Of a stretch of DNA of 5,640 nucleotides, positions 5,254 through 5,640 are shown piece after piece. The notes under the pieces are model-generated. The model had not been told where the DNA came from. It did no database searches and saw only the letters and a list, made by a program, of their open reading frames with translations. This stretch comes from JAJFFW01 sp039197915 (GTDB lineage Bacteria > Pseudomonadota > Alphaproteobacteria > Caulobacterales > Parvularculaceae): positions 1 to 5,640 of the forward strand of contig JBCCTV010000209.1 of NCBI GenBank assembly GCA_039197915.1. The letters are read 5' to 3'. A program made the position numbers and the translations under genes. How positions within the stretch are numbered: the first letter of the stretch is position 1; every line of letters begins with the position of its first letter.

Positions 5254-5640
5254 TTAGCGCCGACGCTTGGTGATGTAATCCTCAAGCGCGTTATCGTCGA
5301 CGTCGTCTTCACTAACGACAGCACGCGAAACCGCAACGCCGGCCCGGGCGGCGCCGTTTGGGTCACCTGAAATTAACGGGTGCCAGTCCGGTAAGTCCTG
5401 TCCCCGCGCCAAACGGCGATAGGCGCAGGTTTCAGGCATCCAGGGAAGTGCGCCGGCATTTTGTGGCGTAAGCTGCACGCAGTCTGGCACCCGCTTGGCC
5501 CGGTTAGCGTAATCCGTGCACCGGCGGCTTGATCGCTCCAAAAGCCTGCAGGTTACCGCAGTCTCAAAGACAGCCTCGGTGTCGTCGTCGACTATTGTGA
5601 CCAGACAGCACCGCGCGCACCCATCGCAGAGCGACTCCCA
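5254..5640 (-). CDS. ycgN: YcgN/UPF0260-family cysteine-cluster protein, 5' end cut by window edge
   Basis: The reading frame is open to the last base, so the true start lies beyond 5640; an internal TTG at 5541 is not the start. The visible 128 residues begin WESLCDGCARCC and carry the family's conserved cysteines at 5, 8, 11, 12, 31, 41, 54 and 72. They also carry the motifs CTDYANRAKRVPDCVQLTPQN (two parts), MPETCAYR, GQDLPDWHPLISGDP and VVSED. This matches the E. coli YcgN layout from memory (about 150 residues), so roughly 20-25 N-terminal residues are missing. The cysteine set suggests metal (zinc or iron-sulfur) binding; the cellular role is not established. It is a common chromosomal gene in proteobacteria and marks ordinary host sequence next to the head operon. 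It converges with the 102-residue gene. Confidence 0.93.
   Translation of the reverse strand, partial: WESLCDGCARCCLVTIVDDDTEAVFETAVTCRLLERSSRRCTDYANRAKRVPDCVQLTPQNAGALPWMPETCAYRRLARGQDLPDWHPLISGDPNGAARAGVAVSRAVVSEDDVDDNALEDYITKRRR

Noticed and set aside
5241..5270. Possible bidirectional terminator between the converging 102-residue gene and the ycgN-like gene
   Set aside because: Only a 4-bp stem (AGCG/CGCT) is present, it lies within the end of the ycgN-like gene, and there is no T-run.
1..5640. CRISPR arrays, tRNA genes, insertion sequences, tandem repeats
   Set aside because: Read through both strands by eye; no spaced direct repeats, cloverleaf-like sequence, transposase motifs or terminal inverted repeats were seen.

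Overview
The window is moderately GC-rich (high 50s percent by eye; not computed) and looks alphaproteobacterial. Most of it, from base 1 to about 4730, is a tightly packed minus-strand run of HK97-type head genes. Read in the direction of transcription (right to left) the order is: a small helical protein in the small-terminase position, terminase large subunit, portal protein, a small membrane/coiled-coil protein, HK97-family prohead protease, and major capsid protein. The capsid gene runs off the left edge. Gene order and protein sequence, especially the portal and terminase, resemble the gene transfer agent (GTA) family of Rhodobacter capsulatus and relatives (orfg1 to orfg5, with a small orfg3.5 between portal and protease). 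A prophage with a related head module cannot be excluded, because the tail genes lie outside the window.

Layout, right to left. 5254-5640 (-) is the C-terminal part of a YcgN/UPF0260 cysteine-cluster protein, a chromosomal housekeeping-type gene. 4935-5243 (+) is a 102-residue protein I do not recognise; it converges on the ycgN-like gene with 10 bp between the stop codons. About 4733-4934 is a divergent intergenic region with an AT-rich core. It carries two dyad symmetries, a perfect 14-bp palindrome and a 7-bp inverted repeat with a 3-bp spacer, and is the best candidate for the control region of the head operon. 1-4732 (-) is the head operon. Its junctions are very tight: a roughly 50-nt overlap into terL, a TAG stop embedded in the Shine-Dalgarno of the portal gene, two consecutive ATGA stop/start overlaps, then a 29-nt gap with a strong ribosome binding site before the capsid gene.

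The products fit one pathway. The portal nucleates the head. The capsid protein assembles with its N-terminal helical delta-domain acting as an internal scaffold. The protease removes that domain, and the terminase then pumps DNA through the portal. Expected key residues are present: Walker A/B and nuclease acidic residues in the terminase, and His/Ser/Glu in the protease. No frameshift is evident, so the module looks intact. No integrase, repressor, attachment site, tRNA or insertion sequence was seen between the head genes and the chromosomal-type flank, which suits a domesticated GTA better than a typical prophage. No stretch longer than 300 bases lacks a gene.
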